Positions 56,763 through 64,000 of a DNA stretch of 64,000 nucleotides are shown here, one piece after another. Within the stretch, counting starts at the first letter, position 1, and each line of letters opens with the position of its first letter. The notes under the pieces were generated by a model. That model saw nothing but the letters and a program-made list of their open reading frames with translations, was not told where the DNA came from and did no database searches. Source of the DNA: Cyclobacteriaceae bacterium (GTDB lineage Bacteria; Bacteroidota; Bacteroidia; Cytophagales; Cyclobacteriaceae); contig JAEUUI010000015.1 of assembly GCA_016786585.1 (NCBI GenBank), positions 124,001 through 188,000 on the forward strand. Reading direction: 5' to 3'. The translations under genes and the position numbers were made by a program.

Positions 56763-56794
56763 GAACGATGGTTTAGGCCATCGTTCTTATTTTT
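56763..56794 (+). terminator. Rho-independent terminator of katG
   Basis: GAACGATGG (56763-56771) pairs with CCATCGTTC (56778-56786) over a 6-base loop, followed by TTATTTTT. It lies 27 bases after the katG stop. Confidence 0.85.
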
Positions 56795-56856
56795 AGCAGT
56801 TGGTTGTACGGATGGTCGTTTTCAAAGTCTGACTGACCGTAATTATTAATGTGCTG

Positions 56857-59217
56857 ATGAAACGATTATTCTTACTCCTGAGTGCTGCGATCGGCAGCGC
56901 ATTGCTGTTCTCTTTTTCAACCGCACCCGATTCCATCCTTCAAACAATTCTCGACAAACTCGCGGCATACCATGACACCCGGCCGCAAGAGAAACTCTAT
57001 TTACAGTTAGACCGTCCTGCCTACTACGCAGGCGAGAATATCTGGTTTAAAGGATATTTACTGGAAGCTGAATTCCATAACCCCGATTCATCCAGTAAGC
57101 TGGTGTATGTCGACCTGATGGACTCGTTACATTATCTGGTCAACCGAAAAGTATTGTATGCAAAAGACGGCACAGTGAAAGGAGATTTTATTATTCCTGA
57201 CACACTCGCTGACGGAAAGTATCTTGTTCGCGCCTACACCAACTATATGAAGAATGCCGGAGAAGATTTCTTTTTCCATCGTGAGATTAGCATATCCAAT
57301 GCAAAGAACAGACGCTTGCGTCAAGCTGCTGAGACAAGTACCGCGTTGCCGGAAATACAATTCTTTCCGGAGGGTGGAAATCTTGTTGCTTGCGGACGGT
57401 TTAATCGCGTAGCATTTAAAGCGTCCGGAGCAAACGGGCGTGGCCTGGAAGTAGCGGGTGAAATCGTTGATGATCGTAACACGGTTGTTGCAAAGTTTGC
57501 TTCTGCACACGCAGGACTGGGTTCATTTAATCTCAATCCTGAGAAAGGAAGAAGATATTTTGCCCGTATTATAAATCCCGCAGGAGTGAACGAGGCGTAT
57601 CCCCTGCCCAAAACTCTTGATCAAGGTTATTTACTGCGTGTAGACCGTGTTGGTTCGGGTATTAAAGTAATAGTCTTTTCAAATGCAGTAACCCCCGGAT
57701 CCAAGATCAACGTGGTTATTCAATCGCGCGGCAGCGTTTATCATGCACAGGAAGCAACACTAACGGGCGATTCTTTTGTGACCCGCATTCCCGGAATTGA
57801 ATTGCCGGATGGAATTTCGCAGATCACCCTCTTCGACAGTGAAGGCAGGCCGGTTGCGGAGCGACTGGTTTATGAACACCGGCCGGATAATCTTGACATG
57901 TTATTGCATACTGACAGCGACCAATACAGCAAGCGCTCGAAGGTAACGCTAACACTAATTGCTAAGGATTCAGAAGGCAGTCCTGTCATGGGGAACTTCT
58001 CGGTTTCCGTTTATAATGATGATCAATCAAAAGAATGCGAACGTTTTCCGATTACAATGACAAACTATTTGTCGCTCGTATCGGATCTGAAAGGATACAT
58101 CGAGAACCCGGGATACTATCTGAAAGATACCTTACTGGCCACCCGTCAGCATCGCGATTTACTGATGATGACGCACGGCTGGCGCAGGTTTACGTGGGCG
58201 GATGTTCTGACGGCCGGCACAAATTCACCTCAACAATTCGGGCGCGAGCAAGGACTTACCGTTAGTGGCACCGTGGTGAACAGTCTAAACAAATCACGCG
58301 CAGGCGGGCTGCTGAAAATTATGACCATGTCGGGTGACTTTGTAGCTATTCAGCCCGATAGTGCAGGGAGGTTCTTAACAGACAAGTTTTTCTATTACGA
58401 TTCTACCACACTTATTTTTCAGACCGAGAATGAAAAAGGCAAAAAACAATCAGGCAAAGTGCAATTGTCGCCTTTCGCACCCGTACCGGTCAGCGCTTTC
58501 CCGGTAGCCGCATCGGAAATTGACGAGTCAACGGGAAGCACTGTATCGGCTGTCAGTCAGCCTGATTTCAGTTCGAAAGTGAAAGTATTTGACGCAGTTA
58601 TTGTCTCGGAGAAACGTGAACCCGATACACGTTTGCTTGGAGGGCCTACTGATCGTGTAATTGAAACACGCACGTTAAGCGGAGGATTTCATAACGTGTT
58701 GCAACTGATGCAAACGCAACTTCCCGGTGTGGTTGTTACGGGTACACCGCCAAACATCAGTATTTCAATTCGCAGATCGGCCCCTATTTTCATGATGAAC
58801 GGTTCAATAATTCCAAGTGATGCAGTACCGGAACTATCGGCAGAAGGTTTGGAAAAAATTGAAATTCTTCAGGGCGCCAGCGCAGTACGGTATGGTGGCC
58901 GATCGGTAGTCAATTTTATTTATAACTATTCCGGTTCAAATCAACCTGCAGTTGGTATTTCACGGGTGAAGTACCCGGGGTTATATGAAGCACGGGAATT
59001 TTATTCACCCCGCTATGCAGTTCCTGATCCTGCTCAAACAGCATTTGACAGCCGGAATACGTTACTGTGGAAACCAATTGTCAAGACCGATGGTGACGGT
59101 AAGGCAAAACTTGTTTTCTATACCGGAGATGTTCCATCGCGATACCGAATCGTGGTGGAAGGAATAACGATGGATGGAATTCCAGGAACGGTTACGACAA
59201 CATTCATAGTAAAATAA
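56857..59217 (+). CDS. Exported MG2/TonB-plug-domain protein
   Basis: A 786-residue protein with a signal peptide (MKRLFLLLSAAIGSALLFSF). An N-terminal macroglobulin-like MG2 domain follows (LYLQLDRPAYYAGENIWFKGYL, then LADGKYLVRAYTNYMKN), and further beta domains. Near residues 600-690 there is a TonB receptor plug-like region (LPGVVVTG, PIFMMNGSIIPSDAVPEL, LEKIEILQGASAVRYGG) but no beta-barrel after it. The protein ends with a transglutaminase-like or MG segment VPSRYRIVVEGITMDG. The GTG at 56851 is a less likely start. This barrel-less family is frequent in Bacteroidota; its role, perhaps in outer-membrane transport, is unknown. Confidence 0.82.
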   Translation: MKRLFLLLSAAIGSALLFSFSTAPDSILQTILDKLAAYHDTRPQEKLYLQLDRPAYYAGENIWFKGYLLEAEFHNPDSSSKLVYVDLMDSLHYLVNRKVLYAKDGTVKGDFIIPDTLADGKYLVRAYTNYMKNAGEDFFFHREISISNAKNRRLRQAAETSTALPEIQFFPEGGNLVACGRFNRVAFKASGANGRGLEVAGEIVDDRNTVVAKFASAHAGLGSFNLNPEKGRRYFARIINPAGVNEAYPLPKTLDQGYLLRVDRVGSGIKVIVFSNAVTPGSKINVVIQSRGSVYHAQEATLTGDSFVTRIPGIELPDGISQITLFDSEGRPVAERLVYEHRPDNLDMLLHTDSDQYSKRSKVTLTLIAKDSEGSPVMGNFSVSVYNDDQSKECERFPITMTNYLSLVSDLKGYIENPGYYLKDTLLATRQHRDLLMMTHGWRRFTWADVLTAGTNSPQQFGREQGLTVSGTVVNSLNKSRAGGLLKIMTMSGDFVAIQPDSAGRFLTDKFFYYDSTTLIFQTENEKGKKQSGKVQLSPFAPVPVSAFPVAASEIDESTGSTVSAVSQPDFSSKVKVFDAVIVSEKREPDTRLLGGPTDRVIETRTLSGGFHNVLQLMQTQLPGVVVTGTPPNISISIRRSAPIFMMNGSIIPSDAVPELSAEGLEKIEILQGASAVRYGGRSVVNFIYNYSGSNQPAVGISRVKYPGLYEAREFYSPRYAVPDPAQTAFDSRNTLLWKPIVKTDGDGKAKLVFYTGDVPSRYRIVVEGITMDGIPGTVTTTFIVK

Positions 59218-59222
59218 ATTAA

Positions 59223-59244
59223 AAAGCCCGAGTTAACGGGCTTT
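59223..59244. terminator. Bidirectional terminator between MG2 protein and methyltransferase genes
   Basis: AAAGCCCG (59223-59230) pairs with CGGGCTTT (59237-59244) over AGTTAA. The A and T runs on both sides allow termination of both convergent genes. Confidence 0.85.
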
Positions 59245-59274
59245 CTCATAATCACAACTAACTTATCTAACTCT

Positions 59275-60114
59275 TTACACACTAACCGTGACCCGTAAAA
59301 ATGTTGCCGGGATTGAAGTAAAGTTTTTGTTGTTACTTTTATTCTGACTGCTAAACAGCGCTTCCAGTTCGGTCTGCAACTCCCCTGACTTTTCATTTGT
59401 TTCTGCTGCCTCAAAAGCATTCATGGTTGGGCCATAGTACGTTTTGAACAGTCTCACAAACTCGCTTGCTGTTCCATTGAATTTAAATGTGTACGTGTCG
59501 CGAAGGAATGAAATGTTCGCTGCAGGAATTCCCGCAGCCGTAAAACATTCCATAACATGACTTTCAACTCCCCATAACATCGGACTGATAAATCCTTCCG
59601 GTGGCGGTGGTGTATACGATGAGCTAATCTTAAGTATTTGAGCAACTAACGTCGGGTCTCCCGGTATCCAGTTACCCATCACAATTTTACCGCCCGGTTT
59701 CGTAACCCGAACCATTTCCTTTGCAACGTTCATTGGCTTAGGCGCGAACATGGCACCAAAGATGGATACCACATGATCGAATGTATTATCCGAAACGGCC
59801 TCAAGGTTACAAGCGTCACCCTGCTCGAAGGTGATGTTGGTTAAACCTTCCTCCTTAACGCGTTGATTACCCGCTGCCACGAGGTTCTCGGCAATATCTA
59901 TCCCGCGCACGTGTGCTCCGAGATGTGCTGCCGGAATCGCCGTTGTACCATCTCCACATCCGAGATCCAATACATATTCCCCCTTCCGGATTCCGAGTTG
60001 CGAAATCAATGCTGTTCCGCTTTCACGCATCGTTTGCGCGAGCTTGGTAAAGTCGCCCTTTTCCCACAATGCCTTATTTGCATTTACCGCTGTTGGTGTT
60101 GATGTTGTTTGCAT
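59275..60114 (-). CDS. SAM-dependent methyltransferase
   Basis: This 279-residue class I methyltransferase has motif I YVLDLGCGDGTT for S-adenosylmethionine, the post-I acidic loop (VRGIDIAENLV), motif GDACNL and the later VTKPGGKIVMGNW. It resembles the UbiE/COQ5 and Methyltransf_11 type acting on small molecules. The substrate is unknown. It has no signal peptide, and a 34-residue membrane-protein ORF lies 21 bases upstream on the same strand. Confidence 0.88.
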   Translation of the reverse strand: MQTTSTPTAVNANKALWEKGDFTKLAQTMRESGTALISQLGIRKGEYVLDLGCGDGTTAIPAAHLGAHVRGIDIAENLVAAGNQRVKEEGLTNITFEQGDACNLEAVSDNTFDHVVSIFGAMFAPKPMNVAKEMVRVTKPGGKIVMGNWIPGDPTLVAQILKISSSYTPPPPEGFISPMLWGVESHVMECFTAAGIPAANISFLRDTYTFKFNGTASEFVRLFKTYYGPTMNAFEAAETNEKSGELQTELEALFSSQNKSNNKNFTSIPATFLRVTVSV

Positions 60115-60135
60115 ACTGATTTGGAGTTTTAATGA

Positions 60136-60240
60136 TTATTGGGATAGTACGTCTGTCAGAATTTTAAAAATAACTGCGATTACCACGCTTATGCCCAGCA
60201 GAATAGCCAATAAACGTCTTACAAAAGTTGCTGTCTTCAT
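60136..60240 (-). CDS. Small single-helix membrane protein (34 aa)
   Basis: A 34-codon frame starting at ATG 60240 encodes a basic N-terminus (MKTATFVRR) and one hydrophobic helix (about residues 10-27), ending DVLSQ. It stands 21 bases before the methyltransferase gene and has a promoter-like sequence upstream, so it may be a real first cistron. No family is recognised. Confidence 0.45.
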   Translation of the reverse strand: MKTATFVRRLLAILLGISVVIAVIFKILTDVLSQ

Positions 60241-60274
60241 TACAATGGGTTGTTTTCTTTCGGCATTGATACGG

Positions 60275-60303
60275 TAAAGGTATACAGGAAGGATGTCCAC
60301 AAA
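60275..60303 (-). promoter_or_regulatory. Candidate promoter of the small ORF and methyltransferase
   Basis: On the minus strand TTTG (60303-60300), a 17-base gap and TACCTTTA (60282-60275) resemble the -33/-7 pattern, with one mismatch in the -7 element. Confidence 0.35.
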
Positions 60304-60364
60304 TGGTCAAAATGGGCCATTTATATGCATTTGCCACATGCATACATACTTATGCAACATGCTG
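60301..60364. repeat. Hairpin and ATGCA-type repeats upstream of the small ORF
   Basis: AAATGG (60301-60306) and CCATTT (60317-60322) are inverted. ATGCAT (60325), ATGCAT (60338), ATGCAA (60352) and ATGCTG (60359) follow as a cluster. They lie upstream of the promoter-like sequence of the minus-strand methyltransferase unit and downstream of the TPR-AraC gene. Confidence 0.35.
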
Positions 60365-60401
60365 ACAAGTAACAAGTCAGGTTTTCGCAATTGAGGAGGT
60401 G

Positions 60402-61964
60402 TTACGCTTCCACAGCCTGGGTGGCCGCTGCTTCTTCGTAGCTGGTAGGCGCTACACCGAAGTGCTTTTTGAAAGACTTCGAAAAATGTGAATAGTCGTT
60501 GAAACCAACACGGATGGCGATCTGCGATACAGAATCTACTTTGTTCAAGATCAGCTTTGCGGCCGTACGAAGGCGAATACTCCGGATAAGTTCACTGGGC
60601 GGAAACCCGGTGATCGATTTGATTTTCCGGTGTAAACTCGCCCGACTCATGTTCATCTCAGAAGCCATTTTTTCGACACCAAAAAGGGGATCATTGATGT
60701 TTTGTTCTACAACCAGAATAGCCTGCTTCAGAAGTTTTTGATCGTGAGACTCCAGCTTTTCACTCGACTCAGGAATAAGCGTTGCTTTGAATTTGTCCTC
60801 TGTCTCCTTGTATTGCCGGGTCAGGTAATCGATTTCCAGGTCAAGCAGCTCCCGATTCTTACGGTATCGATATCGTTGCAATACGTACCCTGCAATCGAC
60901 AATAAAATTATTAAGATGAGCGCGCCAAACAGAATGTTCCTCCAAAGCGTGGCTACCTGCTTTTCAGCAGCGAGGGTCTGGATGCGTTGTTCCTTTAACT
61001 GCAAATCGTGTTTTGTTTCAAGTTCAACGATCTGCCTGATTTTGGCGGTATTCAATAAACTGTCGCGGACAGCATAATACTTGCGCAAGTAAACTACGGC
61101 TTCATCTCCTTTGCCCTGCCGGAGACGAACATCTACCAGCCCGGAGTAAGCCTGACGAATTACTCTCCTTAGTCCAAGTTGGCGCGCCAATCGCAATGCT
61201 GATTGAAGCGTGAGTTCTGCATTCTTTAAATCCTGCGTATGTAAGTACGCCATACCAATAATTCCGGTGATGGATGCTTCTGTAATCTTGTTGCCGGTTT
61301 TTTTTGCGAGCGCCAAGGCCTTCTGATAATACGTCATGGCAAGTTTCGCGTTTTCCGGTGCGTATATCTCCCCGATGTTTGAGATGATTCGCGGAAAATT
61401 TATCGAATCAACCGCATGTGCTTTCCCTGTTTCAAGGGCCTTGTTATAAAAGAACAAGGCACTGTCTGGTTTGTGATCAATAAACAGGATCACGCCCTTC
61501 AGGTTGTAGATGCTGCACAATTGTTCCCAGTCGTTGCCCTCCTGTGCCAAAGCTTCTGCGTGCTCGATCGCTTCCCGTGCTTTTATTCGTTCAGCCAAAT
61601 CCATGTATCCCCGGGCGAGAATATAGTATCCTTCGGCTTCTATCCGCGGAAACTTTTCCTGTTGCGCAATGTCAAGGGCAGTCATAGCTGATTCAATTGC
61701 AAGTTCATTGTCGCCAAACGTCCAGAAACAGAAACCTTTGAGTGTGTTTGCAACGGCAATCCCATTTTTATAATTCAATTCACGCGCAAGGCGAAGCGCT
61801 TCATCAGCATACCGAAGCGATTGATCCGGATCGGTCCACTGAAACCGTTTACTGGTTTGGATAAGTTGCTGAACTTCAAGCGTATCCCCTTTTTGATAAG
61901 CAAAGGCCGTACTAATAACGACTAACAACAATGCAAAAGCCGCGACAAAACAACGCCAGTTCAT
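60402..61964 (-). CDS. TPR-containing membrane AraC-family regulator
   Basis: This 520-residue regulator has a signal segment (FVAAFALLLVVISTAFA). About seven TPR-like helical repeats facing the periplasm follow (SLRYADEALRLARELNYKNG, SALFFYNKALETGKAHA, AMTYYQKALALAKKTGN). A membrane helix lies near residues 345-365, then a coiled coil and a C-terminal AraC DNA-binding domain with VGFNDYSHFSKSFKKHFGVAPTSYEE. It is the one-component TPR-AraC architecture of Bacteroidota. The ATG at 61964 is preferred to the TTG at 61979. It is divergent from the protease gene. Confidence 0.9.
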   Translation of the reverse strand: MNWRCFVAAFALLLVVISTAFAYQKGDTLEVQQLIQTSKRFQWTDPDQSLRYADEALRLARELNYKNGIAVANTLKGFCFWTFGDNELAIESAMTALDIAQQEKFPRIEAEGYYILARGYMDLAERIKAREAIEHAEALAQEGNDWEQLCSIYNLKGVILFIDHKPDSALFFYNKALETGKAHAVDSINFPRIISNIGEIYAPENAKLAMTYYQKALALAKKTGNKITEASITGIIGMAYLHTQDLKNAELTLQSALRLARQLGLRRVIRQAYSGLVDVRLRQGKGDEAVVYLRKYYAVRDSLLNTAKIRQIVELETKHDLQLKEQRIQTLAAEKQVATLWRNILFGALILIILLSIAGYVLQRYRYRKNRELLDLEIDYLTRQYKETEDKFKATLIPESSEKLESHDQKLLKQAILVVEQNINDPLFGVEKMASEMNMSRASLHRKIKSITGFPPSELIRSIRLRTAAKLILNKVDSVSQIAIRVGFNDYSHFSKSFKKHFGVAPTSYEEAAATQAVEA

Positions 61965-61968
61965 CCGG

Positions 61969-61976
61969 CAAAAGTA
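61969..61976 (-). promoter_or_regulatory. -7 element TACTTTTG next to the TPR-AraC start
   Basis: TACTTTTG on the minus strand matches TAnnTTTG exactly and ends 4 bases upstream of the ATG at 61964, which points to a leaderless transcript or to a start further downstream. Confidence 0.4.
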
Positions 61977-62169
61977 CAAATATTAAAACCGTAACGCCTG
62001 ACAGTCAAAGATCACCGTTCATAAAAAAATGATCAATCGAATTCTACTCGACTAAAAGAAATGTGGTTCAGTTTAAATAAAATCCAACAATTTAAACTCA
62101 GGTAAAACAATATGCACCTGAAAGTGAACAGGGTGACAAGAGATGCTGGTCTCCGGATAACCAATTTAT

Positions 62170-62177
62170 TATCTTTG
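62170..62177 (+). promoter_or_regulatory. -7 element TATCTTTG upstream of the protease gene
   Basis: TATCTTTG matches TAnnTTTG exactly and lies 27 bases before the protease ATG at 62205. No clear -33 element is seen at the usual distance. Confidence 0.45.
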
Positions 62178-62204
62178 ACTTGCTAAATCTCTACCCCTAA
62201 CAAC

Positions 62205-64000
62205 ATGTCTGCGTTGGTCGAAGTTCATTGCGCGCGGGTTGCTCGCTTCTCTCCTGGTTCTTTTGCAATAGCCGTTATACTCACCTTTCTTCCCTATGCT
62301 TCTGCCCTGGCGCAAGCAGATACGGAAAAGTATGACATCGTTCATATCAAGTTCAAAAAAGAATTTCTCCCTGCGTCAAACTCATCTGAAAATGGCAAAT
62401 CCGCCCGTAGCGGAATGACGAGTATCGATCTTATAAGCGAGAAGTATGATGCAATTAGTATTGAGCGGATTTTTACAGAATCTCCAAAGTATGAAAAAGC
62501 CCACGAAGCTTACGGGCTTAATCTTTGGTATAAACTTAAATTCCCGAAAGGAAGCGACACAGCAAGGGCAATCTCCGAATATAAATCGTTAAACTATTTC
62601 CATACGGTTGAGGCGTGCAAGCCTTATGTACCTGCATGGGATCGCGCAGCCAAAGCAAAACGTGCGGAAGCTTCAAGTCTGTCATCTGGACCTAATGACC
62701 CTCAATTTAAATATCAATGGCATTACCAGAACACCGGGCAAAATGGAGGTGTTGCCGGGGCAGACATTAATGTAATGAAAGCCTGGCGCATTGAAACCGG
62801 CTCGCCTAATGTGATTGTTGCTGTAATTGATGGTGGTGTGGATATTAATCACCCTGATCTGAAAGGTGCTTTGTGGCGTAACCCGGGAGAAATTGCCGGT
62901 AATGGAATAGATGATGATCACAATGGATATTCGGATGATATCCATGGGTATGGTTTTGGCGATCATTCTTCAAACATTTTTCCGGATCCACACGGAACTC
63001 ACGTTGCGGGAACGATTGGTGCGATCTCTAATAATGGAGTGGGAGTTGCCGGAGTAGCAGGTGGAAATGGAAAAGCAGACGGTGTTAGAATTATGTCGCT
63101 GGCAACATTCGGGCAGTTCTCAACCGGCAACTTTGAGAATGCGATGATTTATGCTGCTGATAATGGAGCGGTAATCTCTCAAAACAGTTGGGGAGGTGGT
63201 TCGACCGCAATTGAGGCAGCGATAGACTACTTCATCGCTCGCGCGGGATTCGACAATTCGAATGCTAATTTCCCAAATAATATTCAAACCGGTCCGATGG
63301 CCGGTGGTATTGTGATTTTTGCTGCAGGAAATGATAACAAATCTGAGGCGCTTTTTGGCTACCCTGGATCTTACCCTAAGGCTATCGCTGTTGCTTCCAC
63401 AAACAATGCCGATATAAAAGCCGCAACCTCGAATTATGGAAACTGGGTAGATATTACAGCTCCAGGTGACCGGGTTCTAAGCACATTACCTGATAGTGAC
63501 TATGGTTATTTTTCAGGTACATCTATGGCGTGTCCGCACGTTTCAGGTGTTGCAGCTCTTTTAATATCGTTTTTTCAACAACCAGGCCTTAAGCCGAACG
63601 AGATCCGAAGTCGGTTGCTCATGGCCACTAGGCCAATTGATGTCGAAAATCCCGATTACGTTGGCAAACTTGGCTCCGGCAGGTTAAGTGCTTACAATGC
63701 TTTTGCCACACGCGACCGCGTCCCTCCTGCCACGATTACAGATTTAAGGGTAATTGCTACCACAAGTACATCTATTAAACTTCAGTGGACGGCACCAAGT
63801 GAAAGCGGAGCGAAAGGTGGTCAAGTTGATAAATATGACATCCGTATTTCAAAAACACCCATTAATGAATTGAACTTTCAGTCTGCAGAATCAGTTGAAG
63901 CGCCTGCCCCGGGGACTCCGGGTCAAATACAAACTTGTGAAGCGAATTGGCTTAGCATAGGCTCAACTTACTACATCGCGATTAAGAGTACTGACGCACT
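62205..64000 (+). CDS. Subtilisin-like serine protease (S8), partial at the window end
   Basis: An open frame of 598 codons runs off the right edge. The N-terminus (MSALVEVHCARVARFSPGSF then a hydrophobic stretch to ALAQA) is a long signal peptide. A propeptide-like region (about 40-165) follows, then the S8 domain with the full catalytic triad: Asp209 in VIDGGVD, His266 in PHGTHVAG and Ser440 in GTSMACPH. From about residue 505 a fibronectin type III domain begins (PPATITDLRVIATTSTSIKL). The missing C-terminus probably includes a T9SS sorting domain, as in related Bacteroidota proteases; this cannot be seen here. Confidence 0.92.
   Translation, partial: MSALVEVHCARVARFSPGSFAIAVILTFLPYASALAQADTEKYDIVHIKFKKEFLPASNSSENGKSARSGMTSIDLISEKYDAISIERIFTESPKYEKAHEAYGLNLWYKLKFPKGSDTARAISEYKSLNYFHTVEACKPYVPAWDRAAKAKRAEASSLSSGPNDPQFKYQWHYQNTGQNGGVAGADINVMKAWRIETGSPNVIVAVIDGGVDINHPDLKGALWRNPGEIAGNGIDDDHNGYSDDIHGYGFGDHSSNIFPDPHGTHVAGTIGAISNNGVGVAGVAGGNGKADGVRIMSLATFGQFSTGNFENAMIYAADNGAVISQNSWGGGSTAIEAAIDYFIARAGFDNSNANFPNNIQTGPMAGGIVIFAAGNDNKSEALFGYPGSYPKAIAVASTNNADIKAATSNYGNWVDITAPGDRVLSTLPDSDYGYFSGTSMACPHVSGVAALLISFFQQPGLKPNEIRSRLLMATRPIDVENPDYVGKLGSGRLSAYNAFATRDRVPPATITDLRVIATTSTSIKLQWTAPSESGAKGGQVDKYDIRISKTPINELNFQSAESVEAPAPGTPGQIQTCEANWLSIGSTYYIAIKSTDA

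Overview
The window reads as chromosome of a Bacteroidota bacterium, most likely a soil or freshwater member of the Cytophagales. The evidence is SusC/SusD outer-membrane glycan uptake, a hybrid two-component regulator, type IX secretion (T9SS) C-terminal sorting domains, several TAnnTTTG (-7) promoter elements typical of the phylum, DUF3667 and MG2/plug proteins, and OxyR/KatG. I see no rRNA, tRNA, CRISPR array, insertion sequence or prophage.

Positions 1-21135 (minus strand) hold an almost complete (galacto)mannan utilisation locus. In transcription order it runs: a 46-residue membrane protein, SusC, SusD, an IPT/TIG surface lipoprotein, a strong intercistronic hairpin, a T9SS-exported clan GH-A hydrolase, GH26 mannanase, SSS symporter, GH130 mannosylglucose phosphorylase, mannobiose 2-epimerase, GH5 mannanase, the hybrid regulator, GH27 alpha-galactosidase, and the start of a lipoprotein gene cut by the window edge. 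Surface enzymes and SusCD would capture and cut mannan, GH27 would remove galactose branches, and the symporter would import mannobiose. The epimerase and GH130 would then convert mannobiose to mannose 1-phosphate and glucose, as in the Bacteroides fragilis mannan pathway. Repeats upstream of the first gene are candidate operators.

Positions 21136-26006 (plus strand) carry small ORFs, a TerC-family membrane protein, a WecA/MraY-type sugar-phosphate transferase, an MpaB-like (DUF2236) protein and an unassigned protein. At 26250-30851 lies a 1533-residue T9SS-exported protein with a three-fold internal repeat. AraC-type regulator and serine hydrolase genes follow.

Positions 33846-39444 hold a Crp/Fnr-type regulator and two divergent TonB-dependent receptors, with two FNR-like palindromes between the receptors. 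Next come exonuclease III, a small NTF2-like protein and an FtsX-type permease.

Positions 43336-46648 form an operon of ECF sigma factor, small membrane protein, Spy/CpxP-like protein, YHYH lipoprotein, MORN-repeat protein and SCO1-like protein, possibly a copper or envelope-stress module. A histidine kinase, DUF3667, NTF2-like and DUF3592 proteins, and a PadR-permease pair follow.

Positions 53419-64000 contain divergent oxyR/katG with a recognisable OxyR box, an MG2/plug protein, a methyltransferase behind a 34-residue membrane protein, a TPR-AraC membrane regulator, and a subtilisin-like protease cut by the right edge.
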